Assembly (NCBI GenBank): GCA_003569245.1
Contig: BGOM01000005.1
Location: forward strand, 1 to 64,000
From: Opitutia bacterium
GTDB lineage: Bacteria > Verrucomicrobiota > Verrucomicrobiia > Opitutales > UBA953
Direction: 5' to 3'
DNA length: 64,000 bases
The translations under genes were made by a program, and so were the position numbers. Positions 42,374 through 50,951 of this stretch are shown here, one piece after another; the stretch's first letter is position 1, and each line of letters opens with the position of its first letter. The notes under the pieces were generated by a model. The model had not been told where the DNA came from. It saw only the letters and a list, made by a program, of their open reading frames with translations, and ran no database searches.

Positions 42374-43651
42374 ATGAAGCCAGCCGACCCGAGCGCCGCC
42401 CGCGCCGCCTCCCGCTGGGGAGCCTTCCGCCGGTTCCTCGGGTTCGTCGGCCCCGGCTTCCTGGTCTCCGTCGGCTACATGGATCCCGGCAACTGGGCCA
42501 CGGACCTGGCCGGCGGTTCGCAGTATGGTTATGCGCTCCTGTGGGTGATCCTGCTGTCGAACCTGATGGCGATCCTGTTCCAGCACCTCTGCGTGCGGCT
42601 CAACGTCGCGACCGGGCTCGACCTCGCCCAGGCCTGCCGGGAGCGCTATTCGCCGCTCGTCGGCAAATTCCTCTGGGTCGCCGCGCAGCTGGGCATCATC
42701 GCGATGGACCTCGCCGAGCTGCTCGGTTCGGCCATCGCGCTGCAGATCCTCTTCGGTATCCCGCTGTTCTTCGGCGCCATCATCACCGCCTTGGACGTGC
42801 TCGTGCTGCTCGCGCTCACGCGCCTCGGCTACCGCTGGCTCGAATCGCTCGTCGCCGTGCTCGTCCTGACCATCGCCGCCTGCATCGGCGTGGAGCTCCT
42901 GCTGGCCAAGCCCGTCGTCGCCGAGCTGGTGAGGGGCTTCCTCCCCACGACGGCAGTGCTGACCCGTCCGGGCATGCTTTTCGTGGCGCTCGGGATCATC
43001 GGCGCCACGGTCATGCCGCATAACCTCTACCTCCATTCGTCGATCGTGGGCTCCCGGGAATTCGGGCGGACCGATGCGGAGCGCCGCGAGGCCATGCGCT
43101 TCGCCACGTGGGATTCCACGCTCGCGCTGAGCCTGGCCTTCTTCGTCAACGCCGGCCTGCTCGTGCTCAGCGCCGCGGCGTTCCACGGCCGTCCCGAGGC
43201 CGTGACCGACATCCGCGAAGCCCATCGCCTTTTGGACGGCGTGCTCGGGGCCACGTTCGCCGGGACGCTCTTCGCCGTCGCGCTCCTCGCTTCGGGCCAG
43301 AACGCGACCATCACCGGCACCATGGCCGGCCAGATCGTCCTGGAAGGCTTCCTGAAGATCAAGACGGCCGGCTGGATCATCCGGGTGGCCACGCGCCTCG
43401 CGGCGCTCGCGCCGGCGTTGCTGGTCATCGGCCTGTCGGGCGAGGGCAGGGTGGAGTCGCTGCTGCTCTGGAGCCAGGTCATCCTCAGCCTGCAGCTCGG
43501 TTTCGCCTGCTGGCCGCTGGTCCGCATGACGGGCGATGCCCGGCTCATGGGCGCCTTCGTCGCGCCGCGTTGGGTGCTGATCCTGGGCTGGATCGCCACC
43601 GCCCTCGTCGTGAGCGCCAGCTTATGGTTCGTGGTGGGCGTATTTTCATAA
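42374..43651 (+). CDS. mntH: Nramp-family divalent metal transporter
   Basis: A 425-residue, about 11-segment inner-membrane transporter importing Mn(II) or Fe(II) with protons. The metal-site motif DPGN occurs in YMDPGNWATDLAGG (segment 1) and the second one in VMPHNLYLHSS (segment 6), both intact. The segment GQNATITGTMAGQIVLEGFL is the family's cytoplasmic-loop signature. No MntR or Fur box is evident in the short upstream gap, though a TTGACA at 42338 could be a -35 element. Confidence 0.93.
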   Translation: MKPADPSAARAASRWGAFRRFLGFVGPGFLVSVGYMDPGNWATDLAGGSQYGYALLWVILLSNLMAILFQHLCVRLNVATGLDLAQACRERYSPLVGKFLWVAAQLGIIAMDLAELLGSAIALQILFGIPLFFGAIITALDVLVLLALTRLGYRWLESLVAVLVLTIAACIGVELLLAKPVVAELVRGFLPTTAVLTRPGMLFVALGIIGATVMPHNLYLHSSIVGSREFGRTDAERREAMRFATWDSTLALSLAFFVNAGLLVLSAAAFHGRPEAVTDIREAHRLLDGVLGATFAGTLFAVALLASGQNATITGTMAGQIVLEGFLKIKTAGWIIRVATRLAALAPALLVIGLSGEGRVESLLLWSQVILSLQLGFACWPLVRMTGDARLMGAFVAPRWVLILGWIATALVVSASLWFVVGVFS

Positions 43652-43737
43652 GCCATTTTTAATCAGTGTTTTATGTGAATAAAATATCTAACTCGACTTA
43701 ATCATAGTAACATTAGTAATGTTAACTAAATAAAGGA
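43652..43737. promoter_or_regulatory. AT-rich island upstream of the porin gene
   Basis: These 86 bases are far AT-richer than the surroundings. They hold TGTGAATAA (43674-43682, the complement of TTATTCACA) and the inverted repeat at 43708-43724. The island probably contains the promoter and control sites of the porin/ABC unit. AAAGG just before the ATG can serve as ribosome site. Confidence 0.55.
43708..43724. promoter_or_regulatory. Perfect inverted repeat upstream of the porin gene
   Basis: TAACATT and AATGTTA flank the spacer AGT, a 17-base palindrome ending 13 bases before the start codon. Binding of a regulator here could block transcription or translation start. Confidence 0.45.
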
Positions 43738-45096
43738 ATGCACCCTTTCTCCCTCATGCGTGGGCTCTGCTTCGCCTTGGTCGCCCAAGGTGCGGGGGTG
43801 TTCGCGGCTGAGACCGGGTACTACCGCGAGGCCGGAAGTTACAGCACGAGACGCGATCCCGACGTGCCGACCTATGTCGAGCAAGTCGGTTCCTACGATC
43901 TTGGTTTGGACTATCGCCTGCGCTTCGAGCACCGCGACGATGATATCCGTCGCGCCGTCGACGGCGCCGACGAACCCTTCCTGCATCGGACGCGGGTTTA
44001 CCTCGGAGTGCGCGACGTGTTCGCGCCGTTCCGCGCCGCCGCCGAACTCCAGGATGCGCGGCGAAGTGGAGGGAACTTCGCCCCCGATAACCGCGATTTC
44101 AATCAGTGGGAACTGATCCGACTCTACGCGGAGCTGCGGCTGGACCACGCGCTTCCCGGTGACCCCCGGGGGCAGACCCGACCGGTCGCGGTGCGTTATG
44201 GCCTCCACAATTTCGAGTTCCTCGATCGTCGACTGATCGGCAACAACCAGTGGCGGAACACGGCCAATGCTTTCCGTGGCTTCCAAGCCTACGTGGGGCA
44301 GGAAGCCAACGACTGGCAGGTCGAGCTGCTGTCGGTCCAGCCGCTGGCCCGACTGCTCGGCGAGCCTGACCGGCCCGTCGAAGGCCAGCGACTCTGGGCC
44401 GCCATCGGGCATTGGCGTCGCTGGTCGGAGGTCATCACCCTCGAGCCGTTCTACCTGCGGCTGGATGACGACAGCGTCGCCGGCGGCCGCGTCGTGCACT
44501 CGCCCGGCCTGCGGGCCTATGGCCTCCTCGGAGCCTCGGGCTGGGACTTCGATGTCTCCGCCCTCGCGCAGTTCGGCCATGCGGGCGCCCGCGAAGTCTC
44601 CGCCTGGGCGGCCAACGCGGAGTTGGGCTACCGTTTCCGTGACCCCTGGAGATCCCGCCTCAGCGGTTTCTTCGGCGCGGCTTCCGGGGATCGCGATCCG
44701 GGCGACGGCGAGGATAACCGCTTCGAGCGGTTCTTCGGTTTCGGCCGGCCGTGGTCGGCCAACGATTACGTGGTCTTCGAGAATATCCTCGCGCCGAAGC
44801 TCCGTTATGAGGCGACGGTCTCCGAGCGACTGCGCTTCGACCTCGGCTACAGCTGGTATCGGCTGCAGAGCGCGACGGACCGGTTCTACAACGCGGCGAA
44901 CAACCGGGACGCGACCGGCGCGAGCGGCGCCGACCTCGGCCGCGAATTCGACGTCCGCCTCCGCTGGCAGGCCGCGCGCGGGCTCGACGTCACCCTGGGC
45001 TACGCCCATTTCGTCGCGGGCGCCTGGATGCGCCGTCAGGTCCGCGGCGGCGACACCGATTTCGCCTACCTCGAACTGCAGTGGAAACCTTTCTGA
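43738..45096 (+). CDS. AlgE-like (alginate export family) outer-membrane porin
   Basis: A 452-residue protein with a signal peptide (LMRGLCFALVAQGAGVFA) and a long beta-rich barrel. Features typical of the alginate-export porin family are LDYRLRFEHRDDD near residue 60, FLHRTRVYLGVRD, VRYGLHNFEFLDRRLIGNNQWRN (shown in family style as RxGRQ...LxYGDxRLVG), ASGDRDPGDGEDNRFERFF, and a C-terminal TDFAYLELQWKPF ending in phenylalanine. Such porins pass anionic or small organic solutes. The gene precedes an ABC importer by two bases, so it probably admits that importer's substrate. Confidence 0.85.
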   Translation: MHPFSLMRGLCFALVAQGAGVFAAETGYYREAGSYSTRRDPDVPTYVEQVGSYDLGLDYRLRFEHRDDDIRRAVDGADEPFLHRTRVYLGVRDVFAPFRAAAELQDARRSGGNFAPDNRDFNQWELIRLYAELRLDHALPGDPRGQTRPVAVRYGLHNFEFLDRRLIGNNQWRNTANAFRGFQAYVGQEANDWQVELLSVQPLARLLGEPDRPVEGQRLWAAIGHWRRWSEVITLEPFYLRLDDDSVAGGRVVHSPGLRAYGLLGASGWDFDVSALAQFGHAGAREVSAWAANAELGYRFRDPWRSRLSGFFGAASGDRDPGDGEDNRFERFFGFGRPWSANDYVVFENILAPKLRYEATVSERLRFDLGYSWYRLQSATDRFYNAANNRDATGASGADLGREFDVRLRWQAARGLDVTLGYAHFVAGAWMRRQVRGGDTDFAYLELQWKPF

Positions 45097-45098
45097 CC

Positions 45099-46133
45099 AT
45101 GATTCTCTTCGTCCGTGTTCCCGTCCTCGCGCGTCTGCTCGCGGTCCTGTGCTGCGGCCTTGGCGCGGCGCGCGCCGACGAAGCGGCGACCTTGCGCGTC
45201 GGCTTCTTCCCGAACCTCACGCACGCGCCGGCCTTGGCCGCGCGCCAGCTCGAGCGGGAGCAGGCCGACTGGCATCGGTCGCGCCTGCCCGCCGGCACCC
45301 GGCTCGAATGGCGCGCCTTCAACGCCGGCCCGTCGGCGATGGAGGCCTTGCTGGCCGGGGCCGTCGACGTGACCTACGTCGGCCCTTCGCCCGCCCTCAA
45401 TGCCCACGTCCGGACGAAGGGCGCCGAGATCCGCGTCCTCGCGACCGTGGCGCGCGCCGGCAACGCGTTGGTCGTGCGCAAGGGCGCCGGCCTCGCCGCG
45501 CCGGCCGATTTCCGGGGTCGTCGGCTCGGCACACCCCAGCTTGGGAACACGCAGGATATCGACGCGCGGGTCTGGCTGCGCTCGGGCGGCCTGCGCGTGC
45601 ATCTCGGCGGCGGCGACGCCCAGGTGGTGCCCGCCCAGAACGCCGAACTCATGTTGCTGTTTTCCCGGGGCGACATCGACGCGGCCTGGACGGTCGAGCC
45701 GTGGGTGACGCGCCTGACGGAGGAATTCGGAGGCGAAATCCTGGTCGAGAAGAAGGAGGCGCCGATCACCTTGCTGGTGACGAGCGTTTCGGCGCTGGGG
45801 CGCCGTCGCGCCGAGATCGAGGCCTTCGTCCGCTCGCACCAGGCGTTGCGCGACAAGTTGCTCGCGGACCGACCCGACTACGAGCGCCTCGTGCGCGCCG
45901 GCCTCTCCGCCGAGACCCGTTCGACGCCGCCTTCGGTCGCCTTGGTCCACACCGCCCTCGGGCGGGTGGTGCTCGATCCGCGGGAAGATACCGCGGCACG
46001 CAAGGCCCGGCTCGCGGCCTCGTTCACCCGCTCGCTGCAGGATGCCTGCGACACCGGGCTGCTCCGTGGCGACATCGCCTTGCGGGGCCTGCTGGATGAG
46101 CTGGTCCCGGACGAGGTTCCAGCCGCCAAGTAA
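45099..46133 (+). CDS. ABC-transporter substrate-binding protein, SsuA/TauA/NrtA-like
   Basis: A 344-residue periplasmic binding protein with a signal peptide (PVLARLLAVLCCGLGAARA). The mature start LRVGFFPNLTHAPALAARQ is the family hallmark, followed by GPSAMEALLAGAVDVTYVGPSPALN and the hinge LGTPQLGNTQDIDARVWL. It ends with a long C-terminal helix region. The start at 45099 follows the porin stop codon by two bases. The group covers nitrate, taurine, sulfonate and thiamine-precursor uptake; I cannot choose among them. Confidence 0.9.
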   Translation: MILFVRVPVLARLLAVLCCGLGAARADEAATLRVGFFPNLTHAPALAARQLEREQADWHRSRLPAGTRLEWRAFNAGPSAMEALLAGAVDVTYVGPSPALNAHVRTKGAEIRVLATVARAGNALVVRKGAGLAAPADFRGRRLGTPQLGNTQDIDARVWLRSGGLRVHLGGGDAQVVPAQNAELMLLFSRGDIDAAWTVEPWVTRLTEEFGGEILVEKKEAPITLLVTSVSALGRRRAEIEAFVRSHQALRDKLLADRPDYERLVRAGLSAETRSTPPSVALVHTALGRVVLDPREDTAARKARLAASFTRSLQDACDTGLLRGDIALRGLLDELVPDEVPAAK

Positions 46134-46166
46134 GCGATTGCCTGCCTCCGTCATTCGGCCTGAAAT

Positions 46167-46190
46167 GGTTGGAAACAGGGGATACCAACC
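46167..46190. promoter_or_regulatory. Inverted repeat between substrate-binding and ATPase genes
   Basis: GGTTGG and CCAACC are separated by 12 bases in the 127-base AT-rich gap before the ATPase gene. A second small repeat, AACTT-GAC-AAGTT, occurs at 46212-46224 and contains a TTGACA. These could be operator or promoter elements giving the ATPase-permease pair its own control. Confidence 0.35.
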
Positions 46191-46260
46191 CTAATCATTA
46201 TAAGATAACTAAACTTGACAAGTTAAGGTTAAGTCTGCCCAATCCCGCCTCCTGTTCGCC

Positions 46261-47048
46261 ATGAGCACCCTGCTCGAAAAATCAGCCGCCCCCGCGGCGC
46301 TCACCCTCAACCACGTGACCAAACGTTTCGAGGGGGAGTCGGGACAGGTCACCGCCTTGGAGGACATCAGCCTGGAAGTGCGGGAAGGGGAGTTCTTAGC
46401 CGTCGTGGGCCCTTCTGGTTGCGGTAAGTCGACCTTGCTTAGCCTGTTGGCCGGCTTGGAGCACACGAACGAGGGAGAAATCCGCCTCGGGATCAGCCCG
46501 TGACGGCCCCGGGCCGGGATCGCCTCGTCATGTTCCAACAGGATGCGCTCTTCCCTTGGCTCAATGCTTTGGAGAACGTCCTCTTCGGCCTCCGCCTCAA
46601 GCCTGACCTCACCGAGGCCGAGCGTCTCGAGTCCGCCCGCTACTACCTGAACCTCGTCGGCCTCGGTAACAAGGAAAAGGCCCGCCCGCACGAACTCTCC
46701 GGGGGGATGCGCCAGCGCGTCGCCCTCGCCCGTTCGCTCGCCCCCAACCCGCGCGTGCTGCTGATGGATGAGCCGTTCTCGGCGCTCGACGCCCTGACGC
46801 GCGAGCAGCTTTACGGCGATATCCAGGAGATCTTCACGAAGCGCAAGAAGACCATCGTGCTCGTCACCCACAACATCCGCGAGGCCGTCTGCCTTGGCGA
46901 CCGCGTGGTGCTATTCTCCCCCAATCCTGGCCGCGTCCAGCAGGTATTCGACGTTAACCTCCCGCGCCCGCGCCGCATGAACGATCCCGCCCTCGCGACC
47001 CTCGCCGCGGAGGTCACCACCGCGCTCTCCTCGCGGCTTCCCCGATGA
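46261..47048 (+). pseudogene. ABC importer ATP-binding protein with one frameshift
   Basis: The ATPase of the nitrate/sulfonate-type importer. The first part has the Walker [18 protein letters not shown] and ends EIRLG before a premature TGA at 46501-46503. The second part begins in another frame with [24 protein letters not shown] (the Q-loop) and contains the signature ELSGGMRQRVALARSL, Walker B VLLMDEPFSALD and the H-loop VTHNIREA. Adding one G in the GGG run near 46489 makes a continuous protein of about 263 residues reading [11 protein letters not shown]. All catalytic motifs are intact, so a sequence error is more likely than inactivation. The stop overlaps the permease start by four bases. 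Confidence 0.85.
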
Positions 47049-47827
47049 ATTCCCCCTCGCGACTGCCCCGTTTCGTCATCCCGACGCTCGTCGCCCTCCT
47101 CGCCCTCGGTGGTTGGGAGTGGTACGTGCGCAGCGGCCGCGTGAGCGAGGTCCTTGTGCCCGCGCCCACGCACATCGTGCAATGGTTCGCGGAGTCCCTG
47201 CTGAGCGGCGAGCTGCTCGCCGCCACCTGGGTGACGATGCGTCGCCTGATCCTCGGCTTCGCGATCGGCGCCGCCCTCGGCGTGCCGCTCGGAGCCCTCT
47301 GCGCCCGCGTCCGCTGGGTGCGCGACACGCTCGGCGTGCTGGCCCTCGGCCTGCAGACCTTACCGTCCGTCTGCTGGGTGCCGCTGGCCCTGCTTTGGTT
47401 CGGCATCCGCGAGGAAGCCGTGCTCTTCGTCGTCGTGATGGGGACCATCTGGGCCGTGGTCATCGCCGTCCAGGAATCCGTCCTCAACGTCCCGCCCCTC
47501 TACCTGCGCGCCGCGCAGACCATGGGCTCGAACGGCTGGCACCTCTGGTCCCGCGTCATCTTCCCCGCCGCCTTGCCGGGCGTGCTCAGCGGCATGAAGC
47601 AGGGCTGGGCCTTCGCCTGGCGCTCGCTGATGGCCGCCGAGATCTTCGTCGTGATCGTCACCGGCTTCGGGCTCGGCTCCCTCCTCAACGCCGGCCGCGA
47701 GCTGCTCCGCATGGACCAGGTCATGGGCGTCATGGCGGTCGTCATGCTCGTCGGCCTGCTCGCCGACCTGATCTTCTTCTCGCCCCTCGAGCGTTGGTTG
47801 CGCCGGTCGCGCGGGTTGGAGCGCTGA
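47045..47827 (+). CDS. ABC importer permease, SsuC/TauC/NrtB-like
   Basis: A 260-residue inner-membrane protein with about six membrane segments. The cytoplasmic coupling motif is in RAAQTMGSNGWHLWSRVIFPAALPGVLSGMKQGWAFAWRSLMAAE (family EAA...G...P loop). The N-terminal part SEVLVPAPTHIVQWFAESL is characteristic of sulfonate/nitrate permeases. It starts in the ATPase stop codon (CCGATGA). It completes an importer with the binding protein and ATPase upstream. Confidence 0.92.
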   Translation: MNSPSRLPRFVIPTLVALLALGGWEWYVRSGRVSEVLVPAPTHIVQWFAESLLSGELLAATWVTMRRLILGFAIGAALGVPLGALCARVRWVRDTLGVLALGLQTLPSVCWVPLALLWFGIREEAVLFVVVMGTIWAVVIAVQESVLNVPPLYLRAAQTMGSNGWHLWSRVIFPAALPGVLSGMKQGWAFAWRSLMAAEIFVVIVTGFGLGSLLNAGRELLRMDQVMGVMAVVMLVGLLADLIFFSPLERWLRRSRGLER

Positions 47828-47881
47828 GGTCCGCCGCCTTTCCTGCTCGACCCCCGCCCCGGGGAGCCTAACCATCGGGGC

Positions 47882-49183
47882 ATGTTCATCGACGAAGCCA
47901 AGGTCATCCTGAAGTCCGGCGACGGCGGGCACGGGTGCGTGAGCTTCCGTCGCGAGAAGTTCATCCCCAAGGGCGGACCCGACGGCGGCAACGGCGGCAA
48001 GGGCGGCGACATCGTCCTGCTGTGCGACCGCAACGAGGGCGACCTCCAGGCCTACCGCTGGCAGCCCCACCGCTCCGCCCGCAACGGCACGCCCGGCATG
48101 GGTCGCCAGTGCGCCGGTCCGGACGGCACCGACCTCATCATGCCCGTGCCGCCCGGCACCCAGGTCCTCGAGGAAGGCACCGGTCGCCTCGTGGCCGAGC
48201 TGACCGAACACGGCGACCGCGTCGTCCTCCTCGCCGGCGGCAAGGGCGGCCTCGGCAACATGAACTTCAAGAGCTCGGTCAACCAGGCGCCGCGTCGCAC
48301 CACCCCGGGCTACCCCGGCGAGAAGGGCGAGTTCCGCCTCGTGCTCAAGACCATCGCCGATATCGGGCTGGTCGGCTACCCCAACGCGGGCAAGTCCACC
48401 CTGACCAACCTGCTCACGGCGGCCCGTCCGAAGACCGCGCCGTATCCCTTCACCACGCTGCATGTGAACGTCGGCGTGATCGAGTACCCCGACCGTTTCG
48501 ACCGCATCGTGATGGCCGACATCCCCGGCCTGATCGAGGGCGCCCATGACAACCGCGGTCTCGGTCACCAGTTCCTCCGCCACATCGAGCGCTGCACGCT
48601 GCTCGTCTTCATCATCGACATGGCCGGCAGCGAGAACCGCAAGCCGTGGGACGACTTCAAGGTGCTCGAGCGCGAGCTGCGCCTCTACTCCCAGGTGCTC
48701 GCCGGCAAGCCGCGCGTGATCGTCGCCAACAAGCTCGATCTCCCGGACGCCCCCAAGTACCTCAAGGAGTTCCAGGCTCGCGTGAAGGAACGCGTGATCC
48801 CGATCTCCTGTTTCAGCGGCGATGGCCTCGAGGACCTGCGCACGCAGCTCTGGAACGCCGTGAAGGGCCCGGTCGACCAGCGCCCGAAGGCCCCGGCCCC
48901 GGTCGTCCATGAATTGCCGAAGCCGGCGAAGCCCGCGCCCAAGGCCAAGCCGGCGAAGAAAGCCAAGCCGGTCGCCAAGCCCGCCAAGAAAGCCGCGCCC
49001 AAAGCCAAGGCGAAGCCGGTGAAGAAGGCTCCGCTCAAGAAGCCGCCCAAGAAAGTCGCGCCGAAGGCCGTCCCCAAGAAGGTGAAGGCCAAGGCCAAGG
49101 TCGTGGCGAAGAAGTCCCCGGCCAAGCAGAAGGCCGCCCCGGTGAAGAAGGCGGCCGTCCGGACCAAGGCCAAGAAGAAGTAA
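47882..49183 (+). CDS. obgE: Obg-family GTPase with a histone-H1-like C-terminal tail
   Basis: A 433-residue GTPase involved in 50S ribosome assembly and stress control. Residues 1-158 form the glycine-rich Obg domain (FIDEAKVILKSGDGGHGCVSF, GGNGGKGGDIVL). The G domain follows with G1 GYPNAGKST, G3 DIPGLIEGA, G4 NKLD and G5 SCFSGDG. The normal C-terminal OCT domain is absent. From about residue 340 a tail of some 90 residues is made almost only of Lys, Ala, Pro and Val (PAKKA-like repeats), like histone H1 or AlgP tails. Such a tail should bind RNA or DNA. Confidence 0.95.
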   Translation: MFIDEAKVILKSGDGGHGCVSFRREKFIPKGGPDGGNGGKGGDIVLLCDRNEGDLQAYRWQPHRSARNGTPGMGRQCAGPDGTDLIMPVPPGTQVLEEGTGRLVAELTEHGDRVVLLAGGKGGLGNMNFKSSVNQAPRRTTPGYPGEKGEFRLVLKTIADIGLVGYPNAGKSTLTNLLTAARPKTAPYPFTTLHVNVGVIEYPDRFDRIVMADIPGLIEGAHDNRGLGHQFLRHIERCTLLVFIIDMAGSENRKPWDDFKVLERELRLYSQVLAGKPRVIVANKLDLPDAPKYLKEFQARVKERVIPISCFSGDGLEDLRTQLWNAVKGPVDQRPKAPAPVVHELPKPAKPAPKAKPAKKAKPVAKPAKKAAPKAKAKPVKKAPLKKPPKKVAPKAVPKKVKAKAKVVAKKSPAKQKAAPVKKAAVRTKAKKK

Positions 49184-49200
49184 GGCGCTCCCTTACTTCT
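49176..49200. terminator. Hairpin spanning both stop codons of obgE and msrB
   Basis: AGAAGTAAGG pairs perfectly with CCTTACTTCT around CGCTC. The obgE stop TAA and the msrB stop (TTA on this strand) both lie inside the stem. No T tract follows, so it may act as a weak bidirectional terminator or protect 3' ends. Confidence 0.55.
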
Positions 49201-49783
49201 GGGCGGGCTTGCGCTCCTTGAACTTCAACGACTCGGAGTTCAGGCAGTAGCGCAGGCCCGTCGGCTTGGGGCCGTCCTCGAAGACGTGGCCGAGGTGGCA
49301 GTCGCAGCGCGCGCAGAGGATCTCGACGCGCACCATGCCGTGCGAGCGGTCTTCGATGGTCGCGACGTTCTCCTTGGAGACCGGCTGGAAGAAACTCGGC
49401 CAGCCCGTGCCGGAATTGAATTTGGCGTCCGAAGAGAACAAGGGCAGGTCGCAGCAGACGCAGTGGTAAGTGCCGGCCTTCTTGTTGTCGAGGAGCGTGC
49501 CGCAGAACGGGCGCTCGGTGCCTTTGCCGCGCGTCACGTAGTATTGCTCCTTGGTCAGCTGGGCGGCCCACGCCTCGTCGGTCTTGATGACTTTGTCGAC
49601 GAGCACGGGCTTGCCGACGCCGCCTTGGCCGTCGTCGAGGGTGACGAGCACCTGGGGGGCTTTCGGGGCGGAGGCTTCGGGCTTGGTCATGGGCTTGGGG
49701 GCGGGCGGGGTGGAAGGGGTGGCGGCGGCGAACAAGGTGAGTCCGGAGACGAGGGCGACGGCGACGAGGAGGGTGGGCTTCAT
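49193..49783 (-). CDS. msrB: Exported peptide-methionine (R)-S-oxide reductase
   Basis: A 196-residue MsrB repairing methionine-R-sulfoxide. A signal peptide ([17 protein letters not shown]) and a Pro-rich spacer precede the catalytic domain, so it acts in the periplasm. Zinc is bound by the two Cys pairs in [10 protein letters not shown] and [11 protein letters not shown]. The catalytic cysteine is in [13 protein letters not shown], and the substrate-pocket motif [10 protein letters not shown] is present. It lies four bases after the A-type carrier gene. Confidence 0.95.
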   Translation of the reverse strand: MKPTLLVAVALVSGLTLFAAATPSTPPAPKPMTKPEASAPKAPQVLVTLDDGQGGVGKPVLVDKVIKTDEAWAAQLTKEQYYVTRGKGTERPFCGTLLDNKKAGTYHCVCCDLPLFSSDAKFNSGTGWPSFFQPVSKENVATIEDRSHGMVRVEILCARCDCHLGHVFEDGPKPTGLRYCLNSESLKFKERKPAQK

Positions 49784-49787
49784 GGGT

Positions 49788-50105
49788 TTAGCTGAAGGAT
49801 TTGCCGCAACCGCAGGTGCTGGTCGCGTTCGGGTTGCGCACCTCGAAACCCTTGCCGTGCAGGCCGTCGTCGAAATGCACGGTGGAGCCGTCGAGGTAGG
49901 TGTGGCTGGCCGGATCGATGAGCAGCTTCACGCCCTCGCTCTCGAACTCGAGGTCGCCGTCCTTGCGCACGTCGAAGGCCATGCCGTATTCGAAACCCGA
50001 GCAACCGCCGGTCTCGACGAGGACCCGGAGCAGCGAGGCCGGGTCGGCCTGCTGGGCGTGCAAGGAGCGGATCTGGCGGGCCGCTTCGGGGGTGAGGTGG
50101 ATCAT
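49788..50105 (-). CDS. A-type iron-sulfur carrier (IscA/ErpA/HesB family)
   Basis: A 105-residue protein that passes Fe-S clusters to target enzymes. The three ligand cysteines are present: the first in [13 protein letters not shown] and the last two in [10 protein letters not shown], at the usual spacing. It begins [15 protein letters not shown], typical for ErpA-like members. The many Fe-S centres of ActB would be clients, among others. It is in one unit with msrB, a redox-repair pairing. Confidence 0.94.
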   Translation of the reverse strand: MIHLTPEAARQIRSLHAQQADPASLLRVLVETGGCSGFEYGMAFDVRKDGDLEFESEGVKLLIDPASHTYLDGSTVHFDDGLHGKGFEVRNPNATSTCGCGKSFS

Positions 50106-50197
50106 ACCTCCAAGTTTAGGCCCATCCTGCGGGAGTCAAGGGGCGGAAGCGGGTCTTGGCGGCTTGCCTCCTCGGGTAGGGTGGGGTAAACACCCGC

Positions 50198-50950
50198 ATG
50201 CGCCGCATGGCCCTCATCCTCTTGGCGACCTTGGTCATCTATGTCGTCACGGGCTTGGTCATGGGCCTGCTTGTGACGCAGGGCATCTTCGCCGGTCTCT
50301 CCAACATCCCCGGGCAGACCGGCGGCTTCACGGGGTCGTTCTGGGGCGATGTCCAAGGCTTGCTCGACATCATGTTCCATGGCGGACCGACGCCGGACAA
50401 ACCCCCCATCGTTTGGTTCATCGTTATCCTGGCGGTAGCTTTCCTGCAGGCCTGCCTGGTTTTCCTCCCTTTGCCCCTCGACCTTGCCGGCTCGCTGCAA
50501 GGCGGTCGCCTGCGCCCCCGGATCTTCGCCGCCGCGCTGTTGATCCCGCTTCCCTTCGTCCTCGCCGGACTTTGGTTGAGCGATGCTCTCTATTTCCTGC
50601 CGGGGCCGGCCAAGGACGTCGGAGAAATCGCGATGATGTCGATGCTCGGCTGCTTGGTGGCTTGGGGCGTCTCCTGGCTCGTCTGGATCCCCTTGCTCCT
50701 GCGCCGTTCCAAAGGCGAGCCGGACGCGGTCGAGCGGGCCGTCGCCCGGGCCCTGCGGGGGACCGCCATCGGCTGGGCCCTGTCGCTCCCTTGGCATTAC
50801 GTGGTCCGCGAGCGGCAGACCTGTGTCTGCGCGACCGGCACTTTCCTCGGCCTGATCTTCGGGTTGATCGGACTGGTCTTGGTCGGCGGCCCGCTCCTGC
50901 TCGTGTTCGCGCGCGACCGGCGGATCCGCGCCGCGCTCCGCGCGGAGTGA
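50198..50950 (+). CDS. Integral membrane protein of unknown function
   Basis: A 250-residue protein with about six membrane segments (MALILLATLVIYVVTGLVMGLLV, WFIVILAVAFLQACLVFLPL, IFAAALLIPLPFVLAGLWL, MLGCLVAWGVSWLVWIPLLL, FLGLIFGLIGLVLVGGPLLL, partly listed). A cytoplasmic loop has RRSKGEPDAVERAVARALRG. Two cysteines in RQTCVCATG lie before the last segment. No family recognised. The stop codon is one base from that of the opposing dus gene. Confidence 0.65.
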   Translation: MRRMALILLATLVIYVVTGLVMGLLVTQGIFAGLSNIPGQTGGFTGSFWGDVQGLLDIMFHGGPTPDKPPIVWFIVILAVAFLQACLVFLPLPLDLAGSLQGGRLRPRIFAAALLIPLPFVLAGLWLSDALYFLPGPAKDVGEIAMMSMLGCLVAWGVSWLVWIPLLLRRSKGEPDAVERAVARALRGTAIGWALSLPWHYVVRERQTCVCATGTFLGLIFGLIGLVLVGGPLLLVFARDRRIRAALRAE

Positions 50951-50951
50951 C

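Noticed and set aside
46500-47048. A separate gene starting at GTG 46500
   Set aside because: It begins with the Q-loop half of an ABC ATPase whose Walker A lies in the preceding frame; one missing base explains the split.
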